A stretch of 14,252 bases of DNA, from contig CAIXUF010000886.1 of the NCBI GenBank assembly GCA_903922535.1, positions 1-14,252 of the forward strand. Direction: 5' to 3'. The position numbers and the translations under genes were made by a program. Source of the stretch: Candidatus Hydrogenedentota bacterium. Its GTDB lineage: Bacteria; Hydrogenedentota; Hydrogenedentia; Hydrogenedentiales; CAITNO01. Position 1 is the first letter of the stretch. Every line of letters begins with the position of its first letter. Below are positions 8,187-14,252 of the stretch, piece by piece. The notes beneath the pieces are model-generated. The model made no database searches. It had not been told where the DNA came from and saw only the letters and a program-made list of their open reading frames with translations.

Positions 8187-8448
8187 ATCCAGTTTGACAC
8201 TTCCCCCCGTTCCAACCTGTGATTCTTGGGAAGGATAACAGCCTGTCTTGCCCCCCGAAACGGTGCGGCGCAGAAAGACAGGCCAGCGGGTGTTTCCAGC
8301 CCGCGAGAGGCAACACGGACCGGGACCCGCTGCGGAGTGATTCTGCAAATGGGAGCAGACAGTGTGCGCGGGCGTGCAACCAATATAAAATGGGCGGCGG
8401 GTTGCCATTCGGGACGGTCCTTTGCAAGGAACGGCGTGAATCGGAGAC
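8187..8448. other. Non-coding stretch between higB and the broken HEAT gene
   Basis: I see no credible gene on either strand. The stretch holds two inverted repeats (listed separately) and an AT-rich TATAAA near 8391-8396. A 13-base palindrome TCCTT-tgc-AAGGA at 8418-8430 lies shortly before the ATG at 8449. It probably includes the former promoter region of the gene that starts there. Confidence 0.5.
8241..8331. repeat. Two adjacent inverted repeats
   Basis: GCCTGTCTT (8241-8249) and AAGACAGGC (8275-8283) form a perfect 9-bp inverted pair with a 25-base loop. Immediately after, AGCGGGT (8285-8291) and ACCCGCT (8325-8331) form a perfect 7-bp pair. Together they could fold into two consecutive stem-loops. 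They might be the remains of a small repeat element or a structured leader. Confidence 0.6.
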
Positions 8449-8703
8449 ATGAGTAAAATGAATGAGAATTTGACTGGCACATCCTATTCGTAACCCGTTG
8501 CACGGCTGCTGACACTGGGCAAACCGTCGGGTTTTCACGACTGGCGGGACTACCCGGCGATGGGTTTTGGATTGGAGCAGATTCCGGATCTGATCGGGAT
8601 GACGACGGACGAGGCGCTTCACGGGGCGGACTCGCAGAACTCGGAAGTTTGGGCTCCGGTTCACGCGTGGCGGGCGCTGGGCCAACTGCGGGCCGAGGCG
8701 GCG
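8449..8703 (+). pseudogene. Broken HEAT/SEC-C-type protein gene (5' fragment)
   Basis: Translation from the ATG at 8449 gives a 14-residue start (MSKMNENLTGTSYS) and then an in-frame TAA at 8491-8493. The same frame continues as PVARLLTLGKPSGFHDW, then IPDLIGMTTDEALH and EVWAPVHAWRALGQLRAEAA. This resembles the N-terminal part of HEAT-repeat proteins that often carry a SEC-C/DUF1186-type tail. After the last Ala at 8703 the similarity stops abruptly and an apparent transposase fragment begins on the other strand. The gene is thus broken twice: by a nonsense codon (or small lesion) near the start and by loss of everything after about 70 residues. Family naming rests on remembered motif patterns. 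Confidence 0.6.
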
Positions 8704-8855
8704 ACAATGCAGCCGACGCCGTATATGGTGCACAACCGGTCTATGTTGCCCTTGAATTCGGGGGTGCTGTCGGCGATCCGGTGCGTTTCCCGCTCCGTCT
8801 CCTTGATGTCTTTGTCCGTCTGGGCCAGTTGGTGGTCCGGCCCTTCCAGCGCCGG
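8694..8855 (-). pseudogene. Probable IS110-family transposase remnant
   Basis: A minus-strand frame reads a helical segment HQLAQTDKDIKETERE followed by IDRLCTIYGVGCIVAAS. This matches the pattern of the C-terminal (Transposase_20) part of IS110/IS116/IS902 transposases: a coiled-coil-like helix, then a Pro/Tyr-Gly-Val-Gly helix-hairpin-helix followed by Ala. Only about 54 residues are recognisable, with no N-terminal DEDD domain and no continuation past the junction with the HEAT fragment near 8694-8703. It is a non-functional fragment. The call could be wrong, as the motif is short. Confidence 0.5.
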
Positions 8856-9019
8856 ACCGGGTCGGGAAGATGACATGCATACAAGAGCGGCGTTCCCTGG
8901 GAAGGGTGGCCGGGGCCTTCTTCGGGATTTGGCCATTATGGAAAGGATGGTCCTGCTCGGCGTTGGAGAAGCCGGACTGCCAGGCGGCGCTCTTGGGCCT
9001 TGTTGTTTCCTGCCGGGGG
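8704..9019. other. Degraded stretch between the HEAT fragment and the glycosidase gene
   Basis: Apart from the transposase-like fragment (to about 8855) nothing coding is recognisable. Open frames on both strands lack start sites and family motifs. No convincing rho-independent terminator for the glycosidase gene, which ends at 9020, was found here. Confidence 0.45.
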
Positions 9020-9210
9020 TTACTTCTTGCCTGTGCCGAAATTCTTGCCGGGGCCGCCCATTGGGGGGAACTGGGGCAGGGGCGGGGGGGCAAACAGGCC
9101 TTTTGCCGGCGGTGGGGGGGCGGCGGCGGGCTTGGGCAGGGGCTCCGGTTTGGGAAGCGCCGGGGCGGGTTCACTGGCGGATGCCGCGGGCTTTTTCGGT
9201 CCGGATTTCA
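9020..9210 (-). other. Proline-rich C-terminal tail of the glycosidase
   Basis: About the last 60 residues of the glycoside hydrolase are low-complexity, rich in Pro, Ala and Lys, with PPPP and repeated KPxP units, ending GPGKNFGTGKK. It is probably a disordered extension, perhaps contacting the cell envelope or acting as a spacer. No sorting signal is evident. Confidence 0.7.
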
Positions 9211-11869
9211 GGGCACGGTCCATTTCCTCGATCATGCCGGCAATTTCGGCGCGCTTCTGGAGCAGCACCTGGCTGTCGCGGGTAAAGGTGACGAGGCTGG
9301 GCACAACCTTTTCGAGGTTGAACACTTCGGCGGCGCGGGCGAGCAAGGCCTCCTGGCCACCCTGTTCGAGCAGTTTGTTGCGGCGGTCCATGAAGAGGGA
9401 AAGATAGTCGTAGTCCTCGATGCCGTCGCGGATGAGTTCCCAGCGGATCGAGTTGATCGGCCCGTCGGGGCCGGGATATACGAGCACGCCGTCGCCGTTG
9501 ACGGGGGTGGAATCGAGCAGGTCCTTCTCAGGGTTCTGCCACGCGGGGATGTAGTCGATGTTCCAGTATTGCATGCCGCGGACGCCGAGCGCCCAGGCCT
9601 GCCAGAAGAGGATGCGGTATTCGATGCCGGCGAAGTCAACGAAGAGGTTTCCGTAGGGCCGGGGGGGCGTGTTGCTGACGTACCACCAGACCTCGCGTCC
9701 GGCGCCCATGCGCTTGAGGATGTCCATGCCGTTGGGGGTGTCGAACACCTGGGAATGAACGCACCACAGATCGGAGGCGTCGGGCAGGAAGGGACGAATG
9801 CCGATGGTGCTGGTGGACACGGGAATGTCGGGCGCGGCGGCTTTCCACTGGTTGACGGCCTCCAGCAGCTTGGGCCAGCCGGGCTCCATGGGCTCGTAGG
9901 CCAACGGTGTGAACACCTTTCCCTTGAGCCCGGCACGAACGACCATGTCGTTGACGGCCTTGAGCTTTTCGGGCGAGTTGCGCAGGTCGGGCGACACGGC
10001 GATTTGGGTGGCGCCGCGGCCCAGGGCGTCCTTGAGCGCCGCCGTGTCGGCTTCGGGCCCGTTGATCATCAGCGGCTCGCGCAGGGTGACGCGGTGTTCG
10101 AGCGCGTTGTTCAGGTAGGCCTTGGCCAGCGCGGTGCCTTTGATTTTCGCGCCGCGCGCGGCGGCCTCATCCCAGAAGCCGAAGTCGGTCTTGAGCCGGG
10201 GCGTGACGGGCAGGTCAAAGTCGAACACGCGCACCTCGACGGCGAGGGGGCGCGGCTTTTCGCCGTCGGCGGTGATCTGCCAGGTACCGCGGTAGACGCC
10301 GCCGGGCAGGCCGGATTTGGCGTGGACGGTGACCCACAGCGTGGTGATCGCGCCGGGCTCGGCGATGAAGGGCTTGTGCGGGGGGAGTTCATCGGGCCAG
10401 AGGCCGGTGGGCCCCTCGAAATGGGAGGGGATGCGCACCTGCACATAGCGCACGTCGTTGAGCGTCACGTCGGCGGGCGTGATGCGCGCGGCGCCGTCGG
10501 AGTGTGTCAGATCGGCCAACTGGAGCGTGGCGCTGATCATGGCCTGTTTCGCGGGGCGGAAACAGATCTGGAAGGCCTCGCGCTCGCCGCGGGCAAGGCC
10601 GAGCTGGACGGACGGCGCTGCCGTGCCCACGGCCTCCACCTTGTCCTCGCTGAACACTTTTTCCAAGGACGGCTCTATCCATATGTCCGCGTCGCCGTCA
10701 TAGGCGAGGGTGCGCTTGAGTGTGCGCGGGCCGCGGTCGAGCGCGTGCGAGGCGTCGGTCCAAGCCTCCATGGGCCGGGGTGCGGGCTTGCCGACGGCGA
10801 AGCGCGCGTCGATGCCGCCATGGGGCGAACCGGTGTCGGCGCCAAGCGGGATGGTGGTCGTGCCCTGGGTAAACTTGGCCAGGAAGTCGTAGTATCCGTC
10901 GGCGGGCGGCTCAAAGGGATAGGTGCAGCGGATGACCTTGTCCGGCTCGATGTCGAACTGTTTGGCGGGCAGTTTGAACACGCGTCCGTTTTCGGCAACC
11001 ACGCGCGCGTCGATGCGGATGCCCTTGAGCGGCTTGACGGCGGCAAGGTACGCAATGAGCTGGCCGCCGGACGCGTCAAGCTGGACGGCGAGTTCGTCGG
11101 TGGCGAAATCGACGCGCTTGAGGCCGCGCACGATGCCCACACGGTACACGGTTTTCCACGTCTCGCCGGGCTTGAGCATGGTGGGCACGAAGGCCGCCTG
11201 AAAACCGCGACCCGCGCCCTCCTCGTCCCAGAGCGTGAGGAATGAATGGGTCTGGTCGGCGTGGAACACGCTGTAGACCGTTTCTGTGGTGGTGCTGTCG
11301 GTGGAGGCGATCCAGTTGCGCGCGGCGGGATACCAGCCGGTGCGGTTTGCCGACACCATTCCGTCCAGCGAGGCGAAGGTGATCTTGTCCTCGGTGCCGC
11401 GCATGCCGCCGGGCTGCAGGTCGTTGCGCACCCAGGGGGCGAGCCACTGCTCGTCGGCGCCCTTGTTCTCGACCATCCAGGTGACGCGCATGGACGCCTC
11501 GTCGGGCAGGGGCTCCATGATGCGGGTGACTTTCAGTCCCTCGATGTTCGGCCCCTCGCAGGTGTAGGAGAAGCGGAGCACGGGCCGGTCCTTGTACTCG
11601 TCAAGGGACTCCAGCTTCTCGTTCACCCTGCGGTTGGGCACGTAGTGGCTGGGGATGCCGAAGCCCTCCAGCAGCAGGCCGTTGGCGCCGACGGCGTTGG
11701 GCGAGCCGGTGAGCAGGCGCATCACGTCCACCACGCCACCCTCCTTGGGCGACAGCTTCACCTGCACGTAGTTGCCCGAGATGTCCACGTCGTCGGTAAG
11801 TTCGACGGCGGCGGCAACAAAGGCGGCGCACAGCACCAGCAGAAAGGCAATGGATGGGATTAGGCGCAT
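9020..11869 (-). CDS. Exported DUF4091/GH123-like glycoside hydrolase
   Basis: The 949-residue protein starts with a Sec signal peptide (MRLIPSIAFLLVLCAAF, cleavage likely after residue 20). Domains, roughly: an N-terminal beta-sandwich (25-350); a second beta-domain with ARGEREAFQICF near 420 and SGLPGGVYRGTWQI near 520, typical of GH123/DUF4091 proteins; and a TIM barrel (560-880) ending in the family hallmark GDGVLVYPG...SIRWELIRDGIEDYDYL near 790-820. A Pro/Ala/Lys-rich tail of about 55 residues follows. GH123 members are N-acetyl-beta-hexosaminidases using a neighbouring Asp-Glu pair; here the site reads AYEP (Tyr658-Glu659), so the Asp seems replaced. The ATG at 11869 is chosen over an upstream GTG (11920) because it has a GGAG site 7 bases upstream and begins the signal peptide. 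Substrate unknown. Confidence 0.8.
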   Translation of the reverse strand: MRLIPSIAFLLVLCAAFVAAAVELTDDVDISGNYVQVKLSPKEGGVVDVMRLLTGSPNAVGANGLLLEGFGIPSHYVPNRRVNEKLESLDEYKDRPVLRFSYTCEGPNIEGLKVTRIMEPLPDEASMRVTWMVENKGADEQWLAPWVRNDLQPGGMRGTEDKITFASLDGMVSANRTGWYPAARNWIASTDSTTTETVYSVFHADQTHSFLTLWDEEGAGRGFQAAFVPTMLKPGETWKTVYRVGIVRGLKRVDFATDELAVQLDASGGQLIAYLAAVKPLKGIRIDARVVAENGRVFKLPAKQFDIEPDKVIRCTYPFEPPADGYYDFLAKFTQGTTTIPLGADTGSPHGGIDARFAVGKPAPRPMEAWTDASHALDRGPRTLKRTLAYDGDADIWIEPSLEKVFSEDKVEAVGTAAPSVQLGLARGEREAFQICFRPAKQAMISATLQLADLTHSDGAARITPADVTLNDVRYVQVRIPSHFEGPTGLWPDELPPHKPFIAEPGAITTLWVTVHAKSGLPGGVYRGTWQITADGEKPRPLAVEVRVFDFDLPVTPRLKTDFGFWDEAAARGAKIKGTALAKAYLNNALEHRVTLREPLMINGPEADTAALKDALGRGATQIAVSPDLRNSPEKLKAVNDMVVRAGLKGKVFTPLAYEPMEPGWPKLLEAVNQWKAAAPDIPVSTSTIGIRPFLPDASDLWCVHSQVFDTPNGMDILKRMGAGREVWWYVSNTPPRPYGNLFVDFAGIEYRILFWQAWALGVRGMQYWNIDYIPAWQNPEKDLLDSTPVNGDGVLVYPGPDGPINSIRWELIRDGIEDYDYLSLFMDRRNKLLEQGGQEALLARAAEVFNLEKVVPSLVTFTRDSQVLLQKRAEIAGMIEEMDRALKSGPKKPAASASEPAPALPKPEPLPKPAAAPPPPAKGLFAPPPLPQFPPMGGPGKNFGTGKK

Positions 11870-11876
11870 CGGGGCT

Positions 11877-11880
11877 CTCC
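11877..11880 (-). promoter_or_regulatory. Ribosome binding site that fixes the glycosidase start
   Basis: On the minus strand GGAG lies 7 bases before the ATG at 11869. The longer frame begins with GTG at 11920 and would add 17 polar residues ahead of the signal peptide without a comparable site. Confidence 0.75.
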
Positions 11881-11954
11881 GACAGGGGACAAATTGCGTC
11901 GTCCTATTGAATCGTTTCACACACTATCCACATCCGCACTCACATCCCCCTAAA

Positions 11955-11972
11955 TCCCCCTTCAAAGGGGGA
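11955..11972. repeat. Short perfect hairpin of C/G runs downstream of lysS
   Basis: TCCCCCTT (11955-11962) and AAGGGGGA (11965-11972) are perfect 8-bp arms with a 2-base gap. A further CCCCCTAAA stretch lies just left of it. Similar CCCCCTTCAAAGGGGG units occur as interspersed repeats in many bacteria. It lies about 70 bases past the lysS stop and could end that transcript, but no clear U-run follows on the minus strand, so repeat is the safer call. Confidence 0.65.
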
Positions 11973-12017
11973 CATAAGCATGCGCGCGGTCAATACTTGT
12001 CCATTTTCTTGTTTTCC

Positions 12018-12037
12018 AGACCCAAGACCCAAGACCC
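12018..12037. repeat. 7-bp tandem repeat next to the lysS stop
   Basis: AGACCCA occurs twice and then AGACCC once more, head to tail (GGGTCTT units on the minus strand), 5 bases after the lysS stop. It is a micro-tandem repeat with almost three copies and a possible slippage site. Confidence 0.8.
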
Positions 12038-12042
12038 TTCCG

Positions 12043-13827
12043 CTACACAATCGTTCTCAACTGCGGAAACATGATGACCTCGCGGATGGACGCGGAGTCG
12101 GTGCAGATCATGGCCAGGCGGTCGATGCCGATGCCCAGGCCGGCCGTCGGCGGCATGCCCACCTCCAGCGCGGTGATGAAGTCTTCGTCAAGATACTGGG
12201 CCTCGTCGTCGCCGGCCTCGCGCAGCGCGCCCTGCGCCTCGAAACGCTCGCGCTGGTCAATGGGGTCGTTCAACTCGGAGAAGGCGTTGCCCACTTCAAG
12301 GCAGGCGATGAACGGCTGGAAGCGCTCCGTCAGCGTGGCGTCGCCGCGCTTCTTCTTGGCCAGGGGCGAGATCTCGATGGGATAGTCGTACAGGAACGTG
12401 GGCTGCACCAGTTTGGGCTGCACTTTCTCAGACATGACGGCGTCCACGATCTTACCGTAGCCCATGGTGGGGTCCACGTCCACGCCGACACTCTTGGCGA
12501 GCCGGGCCGCCTCTTCGCGATCATGGGTGGACTCAAGATCAATCCCGGCGTACTGGCGGATTGCCTCGTGGAGCTGGATGCGCTTCCACGGGCGCTCGAT
12601 GCTGATCTCGTTGCCCTGGTAGGTGAGTGTCCTTGCGCCCACCGTGCGTTCGATCACATGGCAGAGCATCTCTTCTGTCTCGTCCATGAGGCCCATGTAG
12701 TCCTGGTACGCCTCGTACAGTTCCATCGTGGTGAATTCAGGATTGTGGCGCGTGTCCACGCCCTCGTTGCGGAAGCAGCGGTTGATCTCGAAGACCTTGT
12801 CGAAGCCGCCGACAATGAGGCGCTTGAGGTACAGCTCGGGCGCGACGCGCAGGTAGAAGTCATGGTCGTAGGTGTTGTGGTGCGTGATGAACGGCCGCGC
12901 CGTCGCGCCGCCGGCGATCGGGTGGAGCATGGGCGTCTCGACCTCGAGATAGCCGCGCGCGTTGAGCCATTCGCGCATGACCTGGATCATGCGGATGCGC
13001 CTGGCGAAAACGCCGAGCACTTCGGGGTTGGCCACCATGTCGAGGTAGCGCTGGCGGTAGCGGGTCTCCACGTCGGACAGGCCGTGCCACTTGCTCAGCG
13101 CCGGGCGCAGGGCCTTGGTCAGGATCTCGCAGTGCGTGGCGAACACGGTGATCTCGCCCCGGCGCGTGCGCCGGACGGGGCCTGCGACGCCGATGAAGTC
13201 GCCCATGTCGAGGTCGCGCAGCGCCTCGTAGGATTCAACGCCGATCTGCTGCTCGCCAAAGAAGATCTGGATGCGCCCGGAATCGTCGCGGATGTCGAAA
13301 AATGCGCTCTTGCCCTGGATGCGCTTGGCCGCAATGCGGCCCGCCAGCCGCGCGGGCAGTTCCACGTGTTCCTCGCCTGCGCACTCCTTTTCCACCTGCT
13401 CGAAATCGGCGCGAGCCTGGCCAATCAGGTGCGAGCGGTCAAACTTGTACTTGAAGGGCTCGTCGCCGCGCTCGCGGAAACGCTCCATTTTGCGGATGCG
13501 GTTCTGGCGCAGTTCATGCTCCGCGCCCGTTTCCTCATCCGGCTCTTCCGACTGGGCGGCGGGCGAATGCTTAGGCGCGACGGCGGCCGTGGCCGCAATC
13601 TGTTCGGCTGTCTTGCGGTAGGCGGGGATCTTCTTGGACAGTCCCGGGACGCCGGAAGCCGCCGCGATCTGTTCCGCCTCGTCCCATGCGCCCGCCTCAA
13701 GCAGTTCGGGCACGCGCTGCGCGTCGCCTTCGGCGGCGCCGATGGCCTTGCGGATGTCGGCCATGAGCGCGTCGCGCTTCGCCATTTTTCCGGCCACGAC
13801 CGGGTTGATGTTTGCGTTGTCCGTCAT
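12043..13827 (-). CDS. lysS: Lysyl-tRNA synthetase, class II, with N-terminal extension
   Basis: LysS charges tRNA-Lys with lysine in the cytosol. The 594-residue protein is about 90-100 longer than the usual class II LysRS. The family core starts near residue 105. An OB-fold anticodon-binding domain follows (about 160-250). The catalytic domain has motif 2 as [31 protein letters not shown] just before it, and motif 3 [12 protein letters not shown] near the C-terminus. The extra N-terminus is Ala- and charge-rich, with helical-looking segments ([30 protein letters not shown]), of unknown role. The ATG at 13827 has AAGGAG (13837-13842) 9 bases upstream; that site overlaps the prfB stop codon. 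The gene lies 6 bases behind prfB, so cotranscription and coupling are likely. Confidence 0.97.
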   Translation of the reverse strand: MTDNANINPVVAGKMAKRDALMADIRKAIGAAEGDAQRVPELLEAGAWDEAEQIAAASGVPGLSKKIPAYRKTAEQIAATAAVAPKHSPAAQSEEPDEETGAEHELRQNRIRKMERFRERGDEPFKYKFDRSHLIGQARADFEQVEKECAGEEHVELPARLAGRIAAKRIQGKSAFFDIRDDSGRIQIFFGEQQIGVESYEALRDLDMGDFIGVAGPVRRTRRGEITVFATHCEILTKALRPALSKWHGLSDVETRYRQRYLDMVANPEVLGVFARRIRMIQVMREWLNARGYLEVETPMLHPIAGGATARPFITHHNTYDHDFYLRVAPELYLKRLIVGGFDKVFEINRCFRNEGVDTRHNPEFTTMELYEAYQDYMGLMDETEEMLCHVIERTVGARTLTYQGNEISIERPWKRIQLHEAIRQYAGIDLESTHDREEAARLAKSVGVDVDPTMGYGKIVDAVMSEKVQPKLVQPTFLYDYPIEISPLAKKKRGDATLTERFQPFIACLEVGNAFSELNDPIDQRERFEAQGALREAGDDEAQYLDEDFITALEVGMPPTAGLGIGIDRLAMICTDSASIREVIMFPQLRTIV

Positions 13828-13833
13828 GCTGCT

Positions 13834-14252
13834 TTACTCCTTGGAAGACGCGGCCCGTGCGGCGCGGCTCTTGCGTTCCAGGTTCCACTTGAGGTAAGAC
13901 TCGACGAACAGGTCCAGTTCGCCGTCGAGCACACGGACAACATTGCCCGTCTCCGCACCCGTGCGGTGGTCCTTGATCATCTGGTAGGGATGCAGCACGT
14001 AGCTGCGGATCTGGCTGCCCCAGGCGACGTCCTGCTGGCCCTCTCGCAGCGCGTTCAGCTCCGACTCCTGACGCTTGACCTCGATGTCGTAGAGCTTGGC
14101 GCGGAGCATGCTCATGGCCGTTTCGCGGTTGCGGTGCTGCGAACGCTCGATCTGGCAGGACACGACGATGCCCGTGGGCAGGTGCGTCAGGCGCACGGCG
14201 GAACTGGTCTTGTTCACCTTCTGCCCGCCCGCGCCGCTGGAGCGGAAAACGT
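13834..14252 (-). CDS. prfB: Peptide chain release factor 2, C-terminal part (cut by window edge)
   Basis: Only the last 138 codons are in the window; the frame runs open through the right edge. RF2 ends translation at UAA and UGA. The first visible residues are [15 protein letters not shown], so the catalytic GGQ motif is present (codons at 14229-14221). [21 protein letters not shown] and [18 protein letters not shown] follow. The GSQIRSYVL stretch is characteristic of RF2 rather than RF1. The GTG at 14217 is an internal Val, not a start. The SPF-type recognition motif and any programmed frameshift site lie outside the window. The C-terminus carries a Lys/Arg/Ala-rich tail. Gene order prfB-lysS is the same as in E. 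coli and other bacteria. Confidence 0.96.
   Translation of the reverse strand, partial: VFRSSGAGGQKVNKTSSAVRLTHLPTGIVVSCQIERSQHRNRETAMSMLRAKLYDIEVKRQESELNALREGQQDVAWGSQIRSYVLHPYQMIKDHRTGAETGNVVRVLDGELDLFVESYLKWNLERKSRAARAASSKE

Noticed and set aside
8560..9285. 241-codon plus-strand frame starting inside the HEAT fragment
   Set aside because: Only its first 48 codons resemble a protein family; the rest runs through the transposase-like fragment and into the antisense of the glycosidase gene. It is better described as part of a pseudogene.
8870..11245. 791-codon open frame on the plus strand, antisense to the glycosidase gene
   Set aside because: It lies almost wholly opposite a gene with clear family motifs, is Gly/Val/Arg/Ala-biased, has no recognisable domain and no ribosome binding site. 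High GC at third positions readily leaves such antisense frames open.
12018..12037. The AGACCCA tandem as a CRISPR-like array
   Set aside because: Units are 7 bases long without spacers; this is a simple tandem repeat. No CRISPR array was seen anywhere in the window.
13834..14217. A separate 127-codon gene starting with GTG at 14217
   Set aside because: The frame continues upstream to the window edge and includes the GGQ motif of RF2, so it is the end of prfB, not a gene of its own.

Overview
This 14.25 kb window is GC-rich bacterial chromosome. It carries the classical (o-succinylbenzoate) menaquinone pathway, a Tat-type lipoprotein sugar-isomerase homologue, and a secreted GH123/DUF4091-type glycoside hydrolase. 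Interspersed hairpin repeats are frequent. This mix suits a carbohydrate-degrading, environmental lineage of the Planctomycetota/Hydrogenedentota/Armatimonadota kind. That placement is inference: no rRNA or tRNA is present to decide it.

Layout from left to right. (1) 130-954, minus: menB, followed by 129 bases of unassigned edge sequence. (2) 955-1186: a divergent intergenic region holding a near-perfect 28-bp inverted repeat and a textbook sigma70 promoter (35 box TTGACA, 17-bp spacer, TAGAAT). The promoter drives (3) a plus-strand pair: a fucose-isomerase-like Tat lipoprotein (1187-2749) and a TauE/SafE permease (2825-3667). (4) 3671-7404, minus: a tight run of zinc-ribbon/PH-domain membrane protein, menF (TTG start) and menD (ATGA overlap with menF). 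The plus-strand pair therefore sits between menD and menB and splits the men cluster, with no menH in the window. (5) 7506-8146, minus: a toxin-first HigB-HigA module with a candidate operator just upstream. (6) 8187-9019: a decayed zone with inverted repeats, a broken HEAT/SEC-C-type gene (in-frame stop plus 3' truncation) and a probable IS110-family transposase remnant joined to it. (7) 9020-11869, minus: a large exported DUF4091/GH123-like protein in which the usual Asp of the catalytic Asp-Glu pair appears to be Tyr. (8) 11870-12042: a short intergenic with a G/C-run hairpin and a 7-bp tandem repeat. (9) 12043 to the right edge, minus: lysS with an unusual N-terminal extension, directly behind the 3' part of prfB (RF2, GGQ motif visible).

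How the genes relate. MenF makes isochorismate, MenD adds the succinyl semialdehyde unit and MenB closes the naphthoate ring, so the minus-strand genes at 130-954 and 3671-6816 belong to one pathway. prfB-lysS is a conserved translation pair. HigBA and the degraded zone next to it mark the accessory part of the window. The most interesting items are the exported isomerase homologue with an intact FucI-like metal-ligand pattern, the split men cluster, the glycosidase with an altered catalytic pair, and the pseudogene/IS junction. I found no CRISPR array, no phage genes and no clearly new multi-gene defence system.
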